Shown: piece by piece, positions 23,930-32,787 of the stretch | Layout: every line of letters begins with the position of its first letter | Numbering within the stretch: position 1 is the stretch's first letter | Assembly (NCBI RefSeq): GCF_003205875.1 | Contig: NZ_PUBZ01000104.1 | Coordinates: 1 to 48,609 of the forward strand | Direction: 5' to 3' | DNA from: Herpetosiphon llansteffanensis | GTDB taxonomy: Bacteria; Chloroflexota; Chloroflexia; Chloroflexales; Herpetosiphonaceae | Length of the DNA: 48,609 nt | The notes under the pieces: model-generated | Database searches by the model: none | Told to the model about the DNA's origin: nothing | The model's input: only the letters and a program-made list of their open reading frames with translations | Position numbers and translations under genes: made by a program

Positions 23930-25768
23930 TTAGCGCCGAACAAACGGCATATATAGCGGCTTAAAACAGCTATCTTTACAAATACGCAAGGTATATGGGC
24001 CATACCAGTAAAGTGATTCATTACTAGCGACAGCTACAAAATAGGTACCAGCTGTTGCAAACGTAAATGTAATGCGTGCATCAATGCCACCTGTATAATT
24101 TGTGCCATATGGGTCACTAGAAATTAATGTACCACTGCTATTATAGAGCCATAATCCTGTTGCACGCCCAGAACTACTTTGGGCATTTAGGGTTTCAATA
24201 ACTACTTTTTGATTAGCTGTTACAGTAAATCGATAAAAATCCTCATCTCCATAGCGTGAAACATAATTTGTTACATCAAATAGATTTCGATTAACTGCAT
24301 TCTTTGCTTCGAAATCAATACTATTGGCTATTGGTATAACATCATTAGGTTCATAATCGTTCGTTGCATCCCAGGCAGCGCCAGTTTGATCATATTTTGG
24401 CAATACACGTAGTGAATAGGTCCCAGCCCAGTTGATAAAATAGTCTGATTCTACATGGATAAAATAGGTGCCTGCGGTGGCAAAGGTAAAAACAATTCGT
24501 GCATTGACATTGCCTGTTCCATTATTGCCGCCTTGATCGTTGGCGATGAGCGTTCCACTGCTGTTATACAACCATAATCCGGTTGCATCACTGGTATTGC
24601 CGGTAATATCAAAGGTTTCAATCACAAATGTTTGGTTAGCTGCTACCGTAAAGCGATAAATATCTTGATCGCCACCAGCTGAGACATAATTGCTATTATC
24701 AAAAATTTGACGAGTAACCGCATTTGTATAGCCTGGAGTAATTGCATTTGCAATCGCAAAAACATCGTTAGGTTCATAATCATTCGTTGCATTCCATGCA
24801 GCACCAGCTTGATCATATTTTGGTAATACACGCAGCGAATAGGTACCAACCCAGTCAGTAAAATAATCTGATTCTACTTTAATAAAGTAAGTACCTGCGG
24901 TTACAAAGGTAAAAACAATTCGTGCATTGACATTGCCAGTTCCATTATTGCCGCCTTGATCATTGGCGATGAGCGTTCCACTGCTGTTATACAGCCATAA
25001 TCCGGTTGCATCACTGGTATCGCCGGTAATATCAAAGGTTTCAATCACAAATGTTTGGTTAGCTGCTACCGTAAAGCGATAAATATCTTGATCGCCACCA
25101 GCTGAGACATAATTGCTATTATCAAAAATTTGACGGGTAACCGCATTTGTATAGCCTGGAGTAATTGCATTTGCAATCGCAAAAACATCATTAGGCTCAT
25201 AATCATTCGTTGCATTCCATGCAGCACCAGCTTGATCATATTTTGGCAATACACGCAGCGAATAGGTACCAACCCAGTCAGTAAAATAATCTGATTCTAC
25301 TTTAATAAAGTAAGTACCTGCGGTGGCAAAGGTAAAAACAATCCGTGCATTGACATTGCCAGTTCCATTATTGCCGCCTTGATCATTGGCGATGAGCGTC
25401 CCACTGCTGTTGTACAGCCATAATCCAGTTGCATCATTACTTGTGCCAACAACGTTATAGGTTTCGATCACAAACGTTTGATTAGCAGTAACGACAAATT
25501 TAAAGTAATCTATATCGCTTGGATTAGCAATCGTCGCATTTGCATGGCCAGCGGCGTGCCCTAGCGTGATGCTGTTAGCAGTTGCGAGGGTATTATTTGG
25601 CTCTACTTCAGCCAATGGTGTCTGCGGTGAATCCTCGTTCTCAATTGTTGCAGGACCTAATGTTACTTCGGTGGATTGATTAATATTTTTTTGACTATTA
25701 ATACTTGTTGGGATAAGAAGGCTGCCAATAATGAAATTTAATAAGACTATCCTACGAAGATATGCCAT
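23930..25768 (-). CDS. Secreted protein with four PPC domains
   Basis: A 612-residue exported protein. A signal peptide (1-25) is followed by four bacterial pre-peptidase C-terminal (PPC) beta-sandwich domains, each beginning EPND or EPNN (for example NDYEPNDVFAIANAITPG), with DIYRFTVAANQTFVIETF and YNSSGTLIANDQGG. Domains two and three are almost identical with a DNA period of 423 bp, so they duplicated recently. The last residues are KPLYMPFVRR, the shared tail type. There is no peptidase domain, so it is a pure PPC protein, probably an adhesive or binding surface protein. The gene is richer in A+T than its neighbours. ATG 25768 follows AGGAG. Confidence 0.85.
   Translation of the reverse strand: MAYLRRIVLLNFIIGSLLIPTSINSQKNINQSTEVTLGPATIENEDSPQTPLAEVEPNNTLATANSITLGHAAGHANATIANPSDIDYFKFVVTANQTFVIETYNVVGTSNDATGLWLYNSSGTLIANDQGGNNGTGNVNARIVFTFATAGTYFIKVESDYFTDWVGTYSLRVLPKYDQAGAAWNATNDYEPNDVFAIANAITPGYTNAVTRQIFDNSNYVSAGGDQDIYRFTVAANQTFVIETFDITGDTSDATGLWLYNSSGTLIANDQGGNNGTGNVNARIVFTFVTAGTYFIKVESDYFTDWVGTYSLRVLPKYDQAGAAWNATNDYEPNDVFAIANAITPGYTNAVTRQIFDNSNYVSAGGDQDIYRFTVAANQTFVIETFDITGNTSDATGLWLYNSSGTLIANDQGGNNGTGNVNARIVFTFATAGTYFIHVESDYFINWAGTYSLRVLPKYDQTGAAWDATNDYEPNDVIPIANSIDFEAKNAVNRNLFDVTNYVSRYGDEDFYRFTVTANQKVVIETLNAQSSSGRATGLWLYNSSGTLISSDPYGTNYTGGIDARITFTFATAGTYFVAVASNESLYWYGPYTLRICKDSCFKPLYMPFVRR
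24390..25263 (-). repeat. 423-bp coding tandem repeat in the PPC gene
   Basis: A segment containing TATCTTGATCGCCACCAGCT at 24660 recurs 423 bases further on (25083), with near identity through the whole 141-codon unit. Encodes PPC domains two and three. Confidence 0.8.
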
Positions 25769-25805
25769 ACAATAGCTCCTAACGCTTAACTATATTTGCT
25801 GCGGT

Positions 25806-25835
25806 GTTATATATATATCACACACCTAACTTCAA
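25806..25835 (-). promoter_or_regulatory. Candidate promoter of the PPC gene
   Basis: On the minus strand TTGAAG (25835-25830) and TATAAC (25811-25806) are 18 bases apart, within an AT-rich segment about 40 bases upstream of the ATG. The rest of the 25769-26063 gap is AT-rich, with CCTAAC (25825) and GTTAGG (25870) inverted around it, and no gene. Confidence 0.45.
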
Positions 25836-26063
25836 AACAAGCTATTCTAGTGATCTAGTGGATATATCATGTTAGGAAATCTAAACCTAGATTTGCTAAC
25901 CATAAAGAGGATTTGTCGATATTTTGATAAGCAATATTTTCGATGAGTGTACCAAATTTAAATTAATGTACCAATGCAGTTTCTTTAGGGCTCAATACAA
26001 TTGAATAGCTTAATTGGTTTGCATTCTATTTGCATAATGTGAAATGATAGGCAATCACATAAC

Positions 26064-26101
26064 AAAAAAGCTCCTCGCCCACTCAACGTAGGCAAGGAGC
26101 T
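26064..26101 (-). terminator. Rho-independent terminator of the tlyA-tpiA run
   Basis: On the minus strand AGCTCCTTGCC (26101-26091) pairs with GGCGAGGAGCT (26079-26069), followed by a T run (26069-26064). It lies 13 bases after the tpiA stop. Confidence 0.92.
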
Positions 26102-26113
26102 AGGAAATGAACC

Positions 26114-26866
26114 CTACTTGAAGCGTACAATCCGAATAAAGTCGGCGGCTTTGAGCGAGGCTCCGCCAACCAACGCGCCATCAATATCTGGCTGAGCCAT
26201 CAATTCATCGACGTTATCGGGCTTGACCGAGCCACCGTACTGAATAATGATTGCGTCAGCGGTTGCTTGATCGCTCAGGGCTGCTAGTTCGGCCCGAATG
26301 CGGGCGTGTATCGCTTGCGCATCGGCGGGAGTTGCCGTATCGCCAGTGCCAATTGCCCAAACTGGTTCGTAGGCAATCACGACGCTGCGTAATTGCTCGG
26401 CGCTTAATCCAGCCAAACTGCCGCGCAATTGCCCAACAACCACGCTCTCTGCTTGACCACTATCGCGTTCGGCCTTAACTTCGCCAACACAAACGATCGG
26501 CTTGAGGCCATTGGCCAAAGCGGCATGGGCTTTGCGATTAATCAACTCATCGGTTTCGCCGAAATATTGCCGCCGTTCGCTATGGCCCAAAATCACATAG
26601 CTACAGCCCAATTCTTTGAGCATGTTGGGGGCGATTTCGCCAGTGAACGCGCCTTTGGTTTCGTAGTGCATATTTTGCGCACCCAAAGCGACGGCAGTGC
26701 CATCGAGCAAGGGCGCTAGGCTGCCCAATAAGGTGAATGGTGGGCAAACCAACACATCACGGTCGGTCAAATCGGTCAAATCAGCGCTGAGTGCTTCAAC
26801 CAAGGCCACACCCTCACTGACCCCGTAGTGCATCTTCCAATTACCAGCCAACAATGGTCGGCGCAT
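26114..26866 (-). CDS. tpiA: Triosephosphate isomerase
   Basis: A 250-residue, full-length TIM-barrel enzyme interconverting dihydroxyacetone phosphate and glyceraldehyde 3-phosphate in glycolysis. Catalytic motifs are intact: GNWKMH (K11), the LGHSERR histidine and YEPVWAIGTG with the catalytic Glu followed by flexible loop 6. The phosphate loop GGSVKPDN and GGASL are present. ATG 26866 follows GGAGG. It is the last gene of a minus-strand run with tlyA, pcm and an M50 protease, 18 bases after the previous stop, and ends in a strong terminator. Confidence 0.98.
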   Translation of the reverse strand: MRRPLLAGNWKMHYGVSEGVALVEALSADLTDLTDRDVLVCPPFTLLGSLAPLLDGTAVALGAQNMHYETKGAFTGEIAPNMLKELGCSYVILGHSERRQYFGETDELINRKAHAALANGLKPIVCVGEVKAERDSGQAESVVVGQLRGSLAGLSAEQLRSVVIAYEPVWAIGTGDTATPADAQAIHARIRAELAALSDQATADAIIIQYGGSVKPDNVDELMAQPDIDGALVGGASLKAADFIRIVRFK

Positions 26867-26884
26867 ATATCCTCCAAAAAAGCT

Positions 26885-27526
26885 TTAGAAGCCAAAGACA
26901 ATTAAGTTTTTGGCGATCGGCAGGTATTGTACAACATACAACAGCCCACCAACGGAGGCCATGGCAATAAATGCCCGCATGTCCCAGTCCATAATTTTAG
27001 CGCCATCCAAGGGGCCATAAGGGATCATATTAAAAATCCCCAGTAGCGAATTGACCACATAGCTATAGAAGGCAATGACAAACAGAAACTCAATGTTCAG
27101 GATCTTGGCAATTTGGATGATAATTAACGAAAGCAGCGCGAGAACCATATTGCTGGCTGGCCCAGCCGCCGCGACCAAACCAACTTGTTTTTTGGTCAGA
27201 TAGCCACGATGATGCACCGCCCCAGGGGCTGCAAAGATAAAGCCGGTTAATGCCAGCAACACCGAAATCACCAACATAGCATCGTTGGCAAAAAAATGGG
27301 CTTGGCTGCCAAAGCGCCGCGCTACCACCCGATGAGCTAATTCGTGGATGACAATGCCGAGGCCAGCGGCGATGCCCATAATGATCACTGCATTCAGCAG
27401 CCCTAAACCGCGATAAACCAACGCAAAGGCAAGGGTCGTTCCAAGCCATGCCTTGGCAAATTCAAACAGCTCATTGCGCGGTTTGTTATCTGAGCGAAAT
27501 GGGTAGCCAGCCTGTGGATTAAACAT
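26885..27526 (-). CDS. Site-2 protease-like M50 family membrane metalloprotease
   Basis: A 213-residue polytopic membrane protein. The zinc motif HELAH (H61, E62, H65) lies in the first long helix, and a later IPYGPLDGAKIMDWD segment supplies the third ligand (Asp of LDG). The lack of PDZ and CBS domains makes it a minimal site-2 protease of the rhomboid-size class. Such enzymes cut within membranes, for example to release transcription factors or remove signal peptides; the substrate is unknown. ATG 27526 overlaps nothing but lies five bases after the pcm stop, and GGAGAG is inside the pcm end, suggesting coupled expression. Confidence 0.85.
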   Translation of the reverse strand: MFNPQAGYPFRSDNKPRNELFEFAKAWLGTTLAFALVYRGLGLLNAVIIMGIAAGLGIVIHELAHRVVARRFGSQAHFFANDAMLVISVLLALTGFIFAAPGAVHHRGYLTKKQVGLVAAAGPASNMVLALLSLIIIQIAKILNIEFLFVIAFYSYVVNSLLGIFNMIPYGPLDGAKIMDWDMRAFIAMASVGGLLYVVQYLPIAKNLIVFGF

Positions 27527-27531
27527 TGAGC

Positions 27532-28206
27532 CTACTCTCCTTCCGCTGTGGTTTCTGGTGCTTGCTCCCAGCCACCAGCGCCAATCAGCGGCACAAAGCG
27601 AACGTTGCTAATACTAGTTTTTTGCCAATCTTGGCCTTGGCGTTGCAGCCGAATTAAGCGTTGATCGTGAGCCTCACCAACGGGAGCAACCAAGCGCCCG
27701 CCATCGTGCAACTGGCTGAGCAAGGTTTGGGCAAGTTGCGGCGTGGCCGCCGGAATGCTAATCGCATGATAGGGTGCTGCTGCCGGATAGCCCAACGAGC
27801 CATCACCCCAGATGAGTTCGATATTGCGATAGCCTAAGTCGTGGAGCAGCGCATATGTCTGCTTGGCGAGGGCTTGATGGCGCTCGATCGTCACAACCTT
27901 GGTCACAAGTTCGGCAAATACTGCGGCAGCATAGCCTGAACCAGCGCCAATTTCAAGTAGCTGTTCATGAGGATTCAGCAACAATTCCTGGGCCATCAAG
28001 GCCACAATATAGGGCTGCGAGATGGTCTGGCCTAGCGTCAAGGGCAAGGCTTGGTCGCTATAGGCTTGGGCTTGAGCGGCTTCTGGCACGAACAAATGGC
28101 GTGGCACATGCGCCATCGCTGCCAAAACCCGTTGATCATGAATGCCGCGCGTGATTAATTGTTCGTCGACCATGCGCTGTCGTTGTTGTTGCCAAACATC
28201 ACTCAT
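27532..28206 (-). CDS. pcm: Protein-L-isoaspartate O-methyltransferase
   Basis: A 224-residue SAM-dependent methyltransferase that starts repair of isoaspartyl residues in aged proteins. Visible are RHLFVPEAAQAQAYSDQALP, GQTISQPYIVALM with the conserved Ser, and the SAM motif LLEIGAGSGYAAAVFAEL. The length matches the family. Its ATG overlaps the tlyA stop by four bases (ATGA), indicating translational coupling. Confident assignment. Confidence 0.93.
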   Translation of the reverse strand: MSDVWQQQRQRMVDEQLITRGIHDQRVLAAMAHVPRHLFVPEAAQAQAYSDQALPLTLGQTISQPYIVALMAQELLLNPHEQLLEIGAGSGYAAAVFAELVTKVVTIERHQALAKQTYALLHDLGYRNIELIWGDGSLGYPAAAPYHAISIPAATPQLAQTLLSQLHDGGRLVAPVGEAHDQRLIRLQRQGQDWQKTSISNVRFVPLIGAGGWEQAPETTAEGE

Positions 28207-29006
28207 ACACCTACGCCACTTAACGCCTGCAACAAATCAATTGTTGCAGCAGCGCCCCGTTGAAAATAGCCTAAAAATTCAACATTACCTTCTGCTCCGG
28301 TAATTGGCGAGCGGGTTAATCCAGCCAAGCCTAAGCCTAAATCAGCTGCCTGCTGCACCACCCGTTCAATCACTTGGCGATGCACTGCTGAATCGCGCAC
28401 GATGCCGCCTTTGCCAACATGCTCAGGGCCTGCCTCGAATTGCGGCTTGATCAAACACACAATCCAGGCATCGGCAGTTAGCAAGCGCAGCATTGCAGGC
28501 AGCACCAAGCCCAGCGAGATAAACGAAACATCGACGACACCACAGGTTGCCAGCGCTGCTATCTGCCCTTCGCTCGCAGGCAAGTGCTCCAAATAGCGAA
28601 TATTGGTGCGTTCGAGCACCGTCACCCGCGGATCTTGGCGAATTTTCCAATCGAGCTGGCCATAGCCAACATCAATTGCATAGATATGGGCTGCATCGCG
28701 CTGCAACAGCACATCGCTAAACCCGCCAGTGCAAGCCCCTACATCTAAGCCAATACAGCCCTGCGGGTCAAGATTAAAGCTATCGAGCGCATGGGCAAGT
28801 TTTAGCCCACCACGCCCAACATAGGGCAAGCTCGATTTAAGCGTGATTTGCGCAGCAGGATCGACCAGCGTGCCAGCTTTGGTTTCAGCTTGCTGATTGA
28901 CGATCACATCGCCTGCCATAATTAATGCTTGGGCTTTGGCGCGAGTTGGCGCGAGTTGTAATTCAACTAATAAGACATCTAAACGTTGCTTTTTAACCTT
29001 GGTCAT
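28203..29006 (-). CDS. tlyA: TlyA-family rRNA 2'-O-methyltransferase
   Basis: A 267-residue protein with an N-terminal S4 RNA-binding domain (about 6-65: QRLDVLLVELQLAPTRAKAQ) and an FtsJ-like methyltransferase (SLPYVGRGGLKLAHALD, then IGLDVGACTGGFSDVLLQ). Family members methylate 16S and 23S rRNA cytidine ribose (the capreomycin sites) and were earlier called hemolysins. The N-terminal residues are of the long form. ATG 29006 is preceded by AAAGGA. It heads the tlyA-pcm-M50-tpiA run. Confidence 0.93.
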   Translation of the reverse strand: MTKVKKQRLDVLLVELQLAPTRAKAQALIMAGDVIVNQQAETKAGTLVDPAAQITLKSSLPYVGRGGLKLAHALDSFNLDPQGCIGLDVGACTGGFSDVLLQRDAAHIYAIDVGYGQLDWKIRQDPRVTVLERTNIRYLEHLPASEGQIAALATCGVVDVSFISLGLVLPAMLRLLTADAWIVCLIKPQFEAGPEHVGKGGIVRDSAVHRQVIERVVQQAADLGLGLAGLTRSPITGAEGNVEFLGYFQRGAAATIDLLQALSGVGV

Positions 29007-29211
29007 GCGACTAATCCTTTGTGTAGACTGGCTATCATTTTAACTGAAACGCTTAAATACCAAAAGCCACCAAGCGCCTGACCACGAGTGTAGCAATGAT
29101 TGCCAGCAGAAACAACAGCCATTTGCCCAATTATATGTTTGAAAAATAGATCATATGTTCTTATTTGTGGTATACTGCCGAAGTTACCGCTTTGATACGA
29201 TTGGAGCAGCA

Positions 29212-30021
29212 ATGCAGACCATCAGCTCACAAGATGGAACACGTTTGGCCTATGATGTGTATGGGAGTGGCCCGCCGCTGATTTATATAAGCGGAGCAAC
29301 CTGTTTTCGTTCGTTTCCGCCAATTGTTAGCGATGCCAAAGCCTTGGCCAACGCCTTTACCGTCTACAACTACGATCGACGCGGGCGTGGCGATAGCACA
29401 GATACCTTGCCCTATAGCCTCGAGCGCGAGCTTGAAGATTTGCTGGCGCTGATCGAAGTTGCTGGTGGCAAAGCCCATGTGTATGGCCATTCCTCGGGCG
29501 CAGTTTTGGCGCTAGAAGCAGCATTGCACTATCCCGAAAAGCTCAACCACGTTTTCCTCTATGATCCAGCCTATGTGCACGATGCAGCAGAAAAAGCCGA
29601 GTATGCAAGTTTGCGCGCCAAGATCGAAACCATGCTTGCTCATGGCCAGCATGCCCGTGCAATCACCAGCTTTTTACAAGGCATCGGCATGCCCAAAATT
29701 GTTGGTTGGATGATGCGATTGATGCCAGGCTGGAAAACCATGGTCGCACTGGCCCCAACTTTAGCCTACGATCTGAGTTTAACCGCCGAGCTACCACCAT
29801 TTGAGCGTGCCCGCCAATGCAGAATCCCTGTGCATGTTATGGCCGGAGCAAAAAGCCCAGCTGGGATTCGCAGCCTATCTCAAGCCTTAGCGGCCCAAAT
29901 TCCCAATGCCAGCTACGATCAACTTGCAGGCCAAGGCCATATGGTGAGCACGAAACACTTGTTGCCGCTGTTTAGGCGCTACCTCACTACTGCTGCCGCA
30001 GTTGGCTCCCCCAGTGTCTAG
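29212..30021 (+). CDS. Alpha/beta hydrolase
   Basis: A 269-residue soluble hydrolase. The nucleophile elbow is GHSSG (S94); an early YISGATC gives the oxyanion region, YDRRGRGDST follows the usual strand 4 motif, and the late GQGHM supplies the catalytic His. The Asp is likely in the strand before. ATG 29212 is preceded by GGAG, while an in-frame ATG at 29155 would extend through a TATACT box and is rejected. Upstream, ATATGTT occurs twice (29134 and 29154, about 20 bases apart), possible activator or repressor sites. Substrate unknown. Confidence 0.85.
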   Translation: MQTISSQDGTRLAYDVYGSGPPLIYISGATCFRSFPPIVSDAKALANAFTVYNYDRRGRGDSTDTLPYSLERELEDLLALIEVAGGKAHVYGHSSGAVLALEAALHYPEKLNHVFLYDPAYVHDAAEKAEYASLRAKIETMLAHGQHARAITSFLQGIGMPKIVGWMMRLMPGWKTMVALAPTLAYDLSLTAELPPFERARQCRIPVHVMAGAKSPAGIRSLSQALAAQIPNASYDQLAGQGHMVSTKHLLPLFRRYLTTAAAVGSPSV

Positions 30022-30056
30022 CCTCAATGTGGCTTTGCCCCACAGCCCTTAACGAC

Positions 30057-30103
30057 AAAATGGACGGATCTTCAAGCAATGCTCGAAAATCCGTCCATTT
30101 TTT
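30057..30103 (+). terminator. Rho-independent terminator after the hydrolase
   Basis: AAAATGGACGGAT (30057-30069) pairs with ATCCGTCCATTTT (30089-30101) followed by more T. A 13-bp stem. Confidence 0.85.
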
Positions 30104-30418
30104 AATTTCAATAGCTATTAGTACTTGTCATAATCATCCTCATGTGAGGATTTAAGTTATTCGAATGCACCGTCACAGGCAGATCAGCCATGCAACGCAG
30201 AGAAATTTTTAATCCCCTGGTATAAACAAATCATGCAATCATGCATGCGACAATGGATTTGTTCACCCCCATTGTCGCAGTGATTTGTCCATGACCCTTG
30301 GGGAGGATCACATGACCTATCCTAGCACGCCACCGACCACCATTGCAACCTTCGAGATCTGTACTGATCAGATACATCATCACCCGGATCACTCTCATCA
30401 TCGGCGACCGATCCGCTA
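30104..30418. other. Intergenic stretch next to a transposase remnant
   Basis: No convincing gene. It contains a short direct repeat (ATCATGCA twice near 30230) and lies next to the decayed transposase, so it may include the former end of that element. Terminal inverted repeats could not be identified by eye. Confidence 0.35.
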
Positions 30419-31000
30419 TCATAACGACCGTCCCCTTTTTTGGCTTGCGGAGGTCATCCATTGAAAGAGCCAGTGGCCATAGAAGCCGCGATCCGCCGCG
30501 ACGATGGCCGTCCATGCGGGCGGGATTGCCTGCTGAAGGATGGTGATCAACGGTTCCCAATGCGGTCGCCACGCACCCGGGGTGGTTGCGCCAACGCCGT
30601 GCCAAGCAACGGGAATCGCGCAACTGCGATAGACGATACTGATGGTCAACACGGTGACGACATCAAGGGTCGTGCGATGCGTCGCCCGTTTGGCAGCAAC
30701 GGCACGGGGGAATTCGCGTCGGCGTTGGCGCATGGTATTGGCGGAGGAATCCCCAAGGGTGGCGAGGAAGACACTCAGGCTGGTGCGACCACACGAGTGG
30801 GTCATGACCATGGCAAAACTGGCCCAGGCAATGATGCGCCCATAGCAGCGGGGGATCTGCGGCAAGTGCGTCTAGAAAAGGGCTTTCCCAGGCGGTTAAA
30901 CTTGGATAGAACGGCAGAGAATTCCGCAGATAGCTGGGTGCTGACACGTTCAGTATCCGCGGATTGGATGCCGTTTGTGCAGCGCATCGGTTCACTACCT
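30419..31000 (-). pseudogene. Degenerate DDE transposase remnant
   Basis: On the minus strand, frame 30865-30419 encodes recognisable transposase: RIIAWASFAMVMTHS, SLSVFLATLGDSSANTMRQR, then VLTISIVYRSCAIPVAWH, TTPGAWRPHWEPLI and IVAADRGFYGHWLFQWM. The run THRTTLDVVTVLTIS shows an internal deletion that joins the start to the middle and removes the region expected to hold the first catalytic Asp. Upstream sequence to about 31000 continues in another frame (TAWESPFLDAL), and the 3' part is lost. It is an IS4/IS701-like relic. Not functional. Confidence 0.7.
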
Positions 31001-31003
31001 ACC

Positions 31004-31200
31004 CTTGTAAGGTCAGGGTTTAGGGGTCAGAGAAAGGATGAGGGATGAAGGGGCCAGGGGTCAGGCTATGGGCTATCGGAACATCATTGATGCACTTCGT
31101 GGCAAAAACCTAGCCTTCGTGTCCTTCGTGCTCTTCGTGATTTCGGCCCCTTCTTGTTCCTTCGTGCTCTTCATGGTTAAAAATAAATTCTCTTCCCCTT
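31004..31200. repeat. Mosaic of dispersed intergenic words
   Basis: This stretch is built of words found elsewhere in the window: GGTCAGGGTTTAGGGGTCAG, GGCTATGGGCTATCGGAACATCATT and CCTTCGTGTCCTTCGTGCTC. The reverse frame would give a HEEHEG-type peptide, a sign of simple sequence, not a gene. It lies between the transposase relic and the flavodoxin-like gene. Confidence 0.7.
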
Positions 31201-31725
31201 TTAGATCGCAAGTTGTTTTGGCAACCCAGCGGCCCAAGCCTCAATTGCTGGCCAATTGCGATAATCGCCTTCGCGCCAGCGCCGCACGAGCATTGCCCCA
31301 CGAAACAATATTCGATAGCCCAGGCTAATTTTGCTGAGATCGAGCACGCCAGCAAATAGCCCTTCGCTCTGTGGCTGCACCAAATTGCGTACTGGTTGCA
31401 GCCATTCGGCGACTTCGGCGCTGGTTTTGGCTGGTTGCTTGGTCATAGCCAAGGCCAAACAAGTCAAAAATGCAGCAAAGGGCTTGGTTTGCAATGCAGT
31501 TTGATGCTGCTTGACGAAGGCCAAGGCCTCTGGCAGCCAACGATTTTTATGAATTGCGCTGCCAGCCACAACCGCTTGATAGCCACTCAGATTGCGCACT
31601 TGGTGCATTGGCACAAGCTCAACTTGCAAGCCTTGGGTTGTTAGCACCTTGGCAATCGTTTCTGCTACGCCAATTGTTGAGCCGCCGCGACTCGCATAGG
31701 TTACGAGGATTGTTGGGTTTGTCAT
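31201..31725 (-). CDS. Flavodoxin-domain protein (HemG/flavodoxin_5-like)
   Basis: A 174-residue flavodoxin-like protein: ILVTYASRGGSTIGVAETIA is the FMN-phosphate loop (T/SxxGxT type), and GYQAVVAGSAIHKNRWLPEA the second FMN loop. The pattern fits menaquinone-dependent protoporphyrinogen oxidase and related flavodoxin_5 proteins, but a HemG role would need heme-gene context which is absent. A distal ILFRGAMLVRRWREGDYRNW resembles the HemG-like C-terminal end. ATG 31725 is preceded by GGAAGGAG. Electron carrier or NAD(P)H/quinone-linked oxidoreductase. Confidence 0.8.
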   Translation of the reverse strand: MTNPTILVTYASRGGSTIGVAETIAKVLTTQGLQVELVPMHQVRNLSGYQAVVAGSAIHKNRWLPEALAFVKQHQTALQTKPFAAFLTCLALAMTKQPAKTSAEVAEWLQPVRNLVQPQSEGLFAGVLDLSKISLGYRILFRGAMLVRRWREGDYRNWPAIEAWAAGLPKQLAI

Positions 31726-31747
31726 AGCAAACTCCTTCCAAAATTAC

Positions 31748-31877
31748 GATCCCCTCACCCCAATCCCACGCCCGCCTTGAGTAGGAGTGTGACTTCGCGC
31801 TGTGGTTTTAAAGGAATGTACGAGTGTTCCCCCTCGCCCGCGTTGAGTGGGAGAGGGGGCGAGGGGGTGAGGGGATC
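31748..31877. repeat. Complete GC-rich intergenic repeat with perfect terminal inverted repeats
   Basis: A single 130-bp unit starting GATCCCCTCACCCC and ending with the exact reverse complement GGGGTGAGGGGATC. The interior is diverged (CCACGCCCGCCTTGAGTAGG in place of the usual left hairpin), while the right CCCCCTCGCCCGC...GGGAGAGGGGG hairpin is preserved. Located between the flavodoxin and NmrA genes. Confidence 0.85.
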
Positions 31878-31905
31878 ATGCCGTAGTTAACCTGATCCAT
31901 TACAC

Positions 31906-32751
31906 CTAGCGACTTACGCTAGAACGTTGCCAAACGGCACGGGCTGCTGCTTCACTGGCGAAGTTGCTGAAATCGTTGGGCTGACGACCCAAAGCGCGTT
32001 CAACTCCATCGCTGAGGTAGGCATTGCGACCATCGAGCACGTCGCGAAACAAAAATTCGACTAACCAAATCATGTCGGCAGGCCATTGTTGCTCGTGGAG
32101 CGCGCCAATATAGGCTTCGATTGGAATTGGCTGATAATCGATTGGGCTACCATTGGCTTGGGCGATTTCGCTGATTGCTTCGCCAAAGGTCATTAAGCGC
32201 GGCCCAGTGACTTCATAGAGCTGGCCATTATGGGCTTGAACATTGGTCAAGGCTGCAACTGCAACATCGGCAATATCATCTGCATCGATAAACGGCTCTT
32301 TGACCTCGCTGGCTGGCAGGAAGATTTGGCCATTGAGCAAGGGTTCGTGAAAAAACGATTCGCTGAAATTTTGCATAAACCAGCCAGCCCGTACAATTGT
32401 CCAAGCAACCCCTGCCGTTTGAATGACTTGTTCGCAGGCTTGGGCAGCTGCTTCGCCGCGACCAGATAAGAGCACCAAATGTTTGACTCCGCTGGCGACG
32501 GCCAATTGGCTGAATGCGCGAATCGTCTCAATGGCGCTGGGAACGGCTAGATCTGGTTGGTAGCTGATGTAGACGCTTTGGACATCGGCCAAGGCTGCGG
32601 GCCACGTCTGCTGATCATCCCAATCGAAGCTGGGGCTGGCTGAGCGTGAGCCAACGCGCACAGTATGGCCTTGAGCTTGCAACCGCTCAACAATGCGCTT
32701 GCCAGTTTTGCCCGTGCCGCCAGTTACCAAAATACGCTTGTTTGCTGTCAT
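31906..32751 (-). CDS. NmrA/SDR-type NAD(P)-binding protein
   Basis: A 281-residue atypical short-chain dehydrogenase: Rossmann glycine motif VTGGTGKTGKRIVERL at the start, then VRVGSRSA, a VLLSGRGEA strand, AWTIVRAGWFMQNF and FIDADDIADVAVAAL, typical of NmrA-like and ergot-type reductases. The YxxxK dyad is not obvious, as in NmrA relatives. ATG 32751 is preceded by GTGAGGA. A MerR regulator lies directly upstream on the same strand, and a MerR-type promoter lies between them, so this is probably its target. Likely a quinone- or redox-sensing reductase. Confidence 0.85.
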   Translation of the reverse strand: MTANKRILVTGGTGKTGKRIVERLQAQGHTVRVGSRSASPSFDWDDQQTWPAALADVQSVYISYQPDLAVPSAIETIRAFSQLAVASGVKHLVLLSGRGEAAAQACEQVIQTAGVAWTIVRAGWFMQNFSESFFHEPLLNGQIFLPASEVKEPFIDADDIADVAVAALTNVQAHNGQLYEVTGPRLMTFGEAISEIAQANGSPIDYQPIPIEAYIGALHEQQWPADMIWLVEFLFRDVLDGRNAYLSDGVERALGRQPNDFSNFASEAAARAVWQRSSVSR

Positions 32752-32787
32752 GGGTGTTTTCCTCACGAGAAAATCAAATCCATGAGC

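Noticed and set aside
30440-31048. 202-codon + strand frame over the transposase relic
   Set aside because: The minus strand shows recognisable transposase motifs; the + frame is its antisense shadow.
31004-31355. HEEHEG-type peptide frame
   Set aside because: Derived from CTTCGTGTCC word repeats and overlapping the flavodoxin end; simple-sequence artefact.
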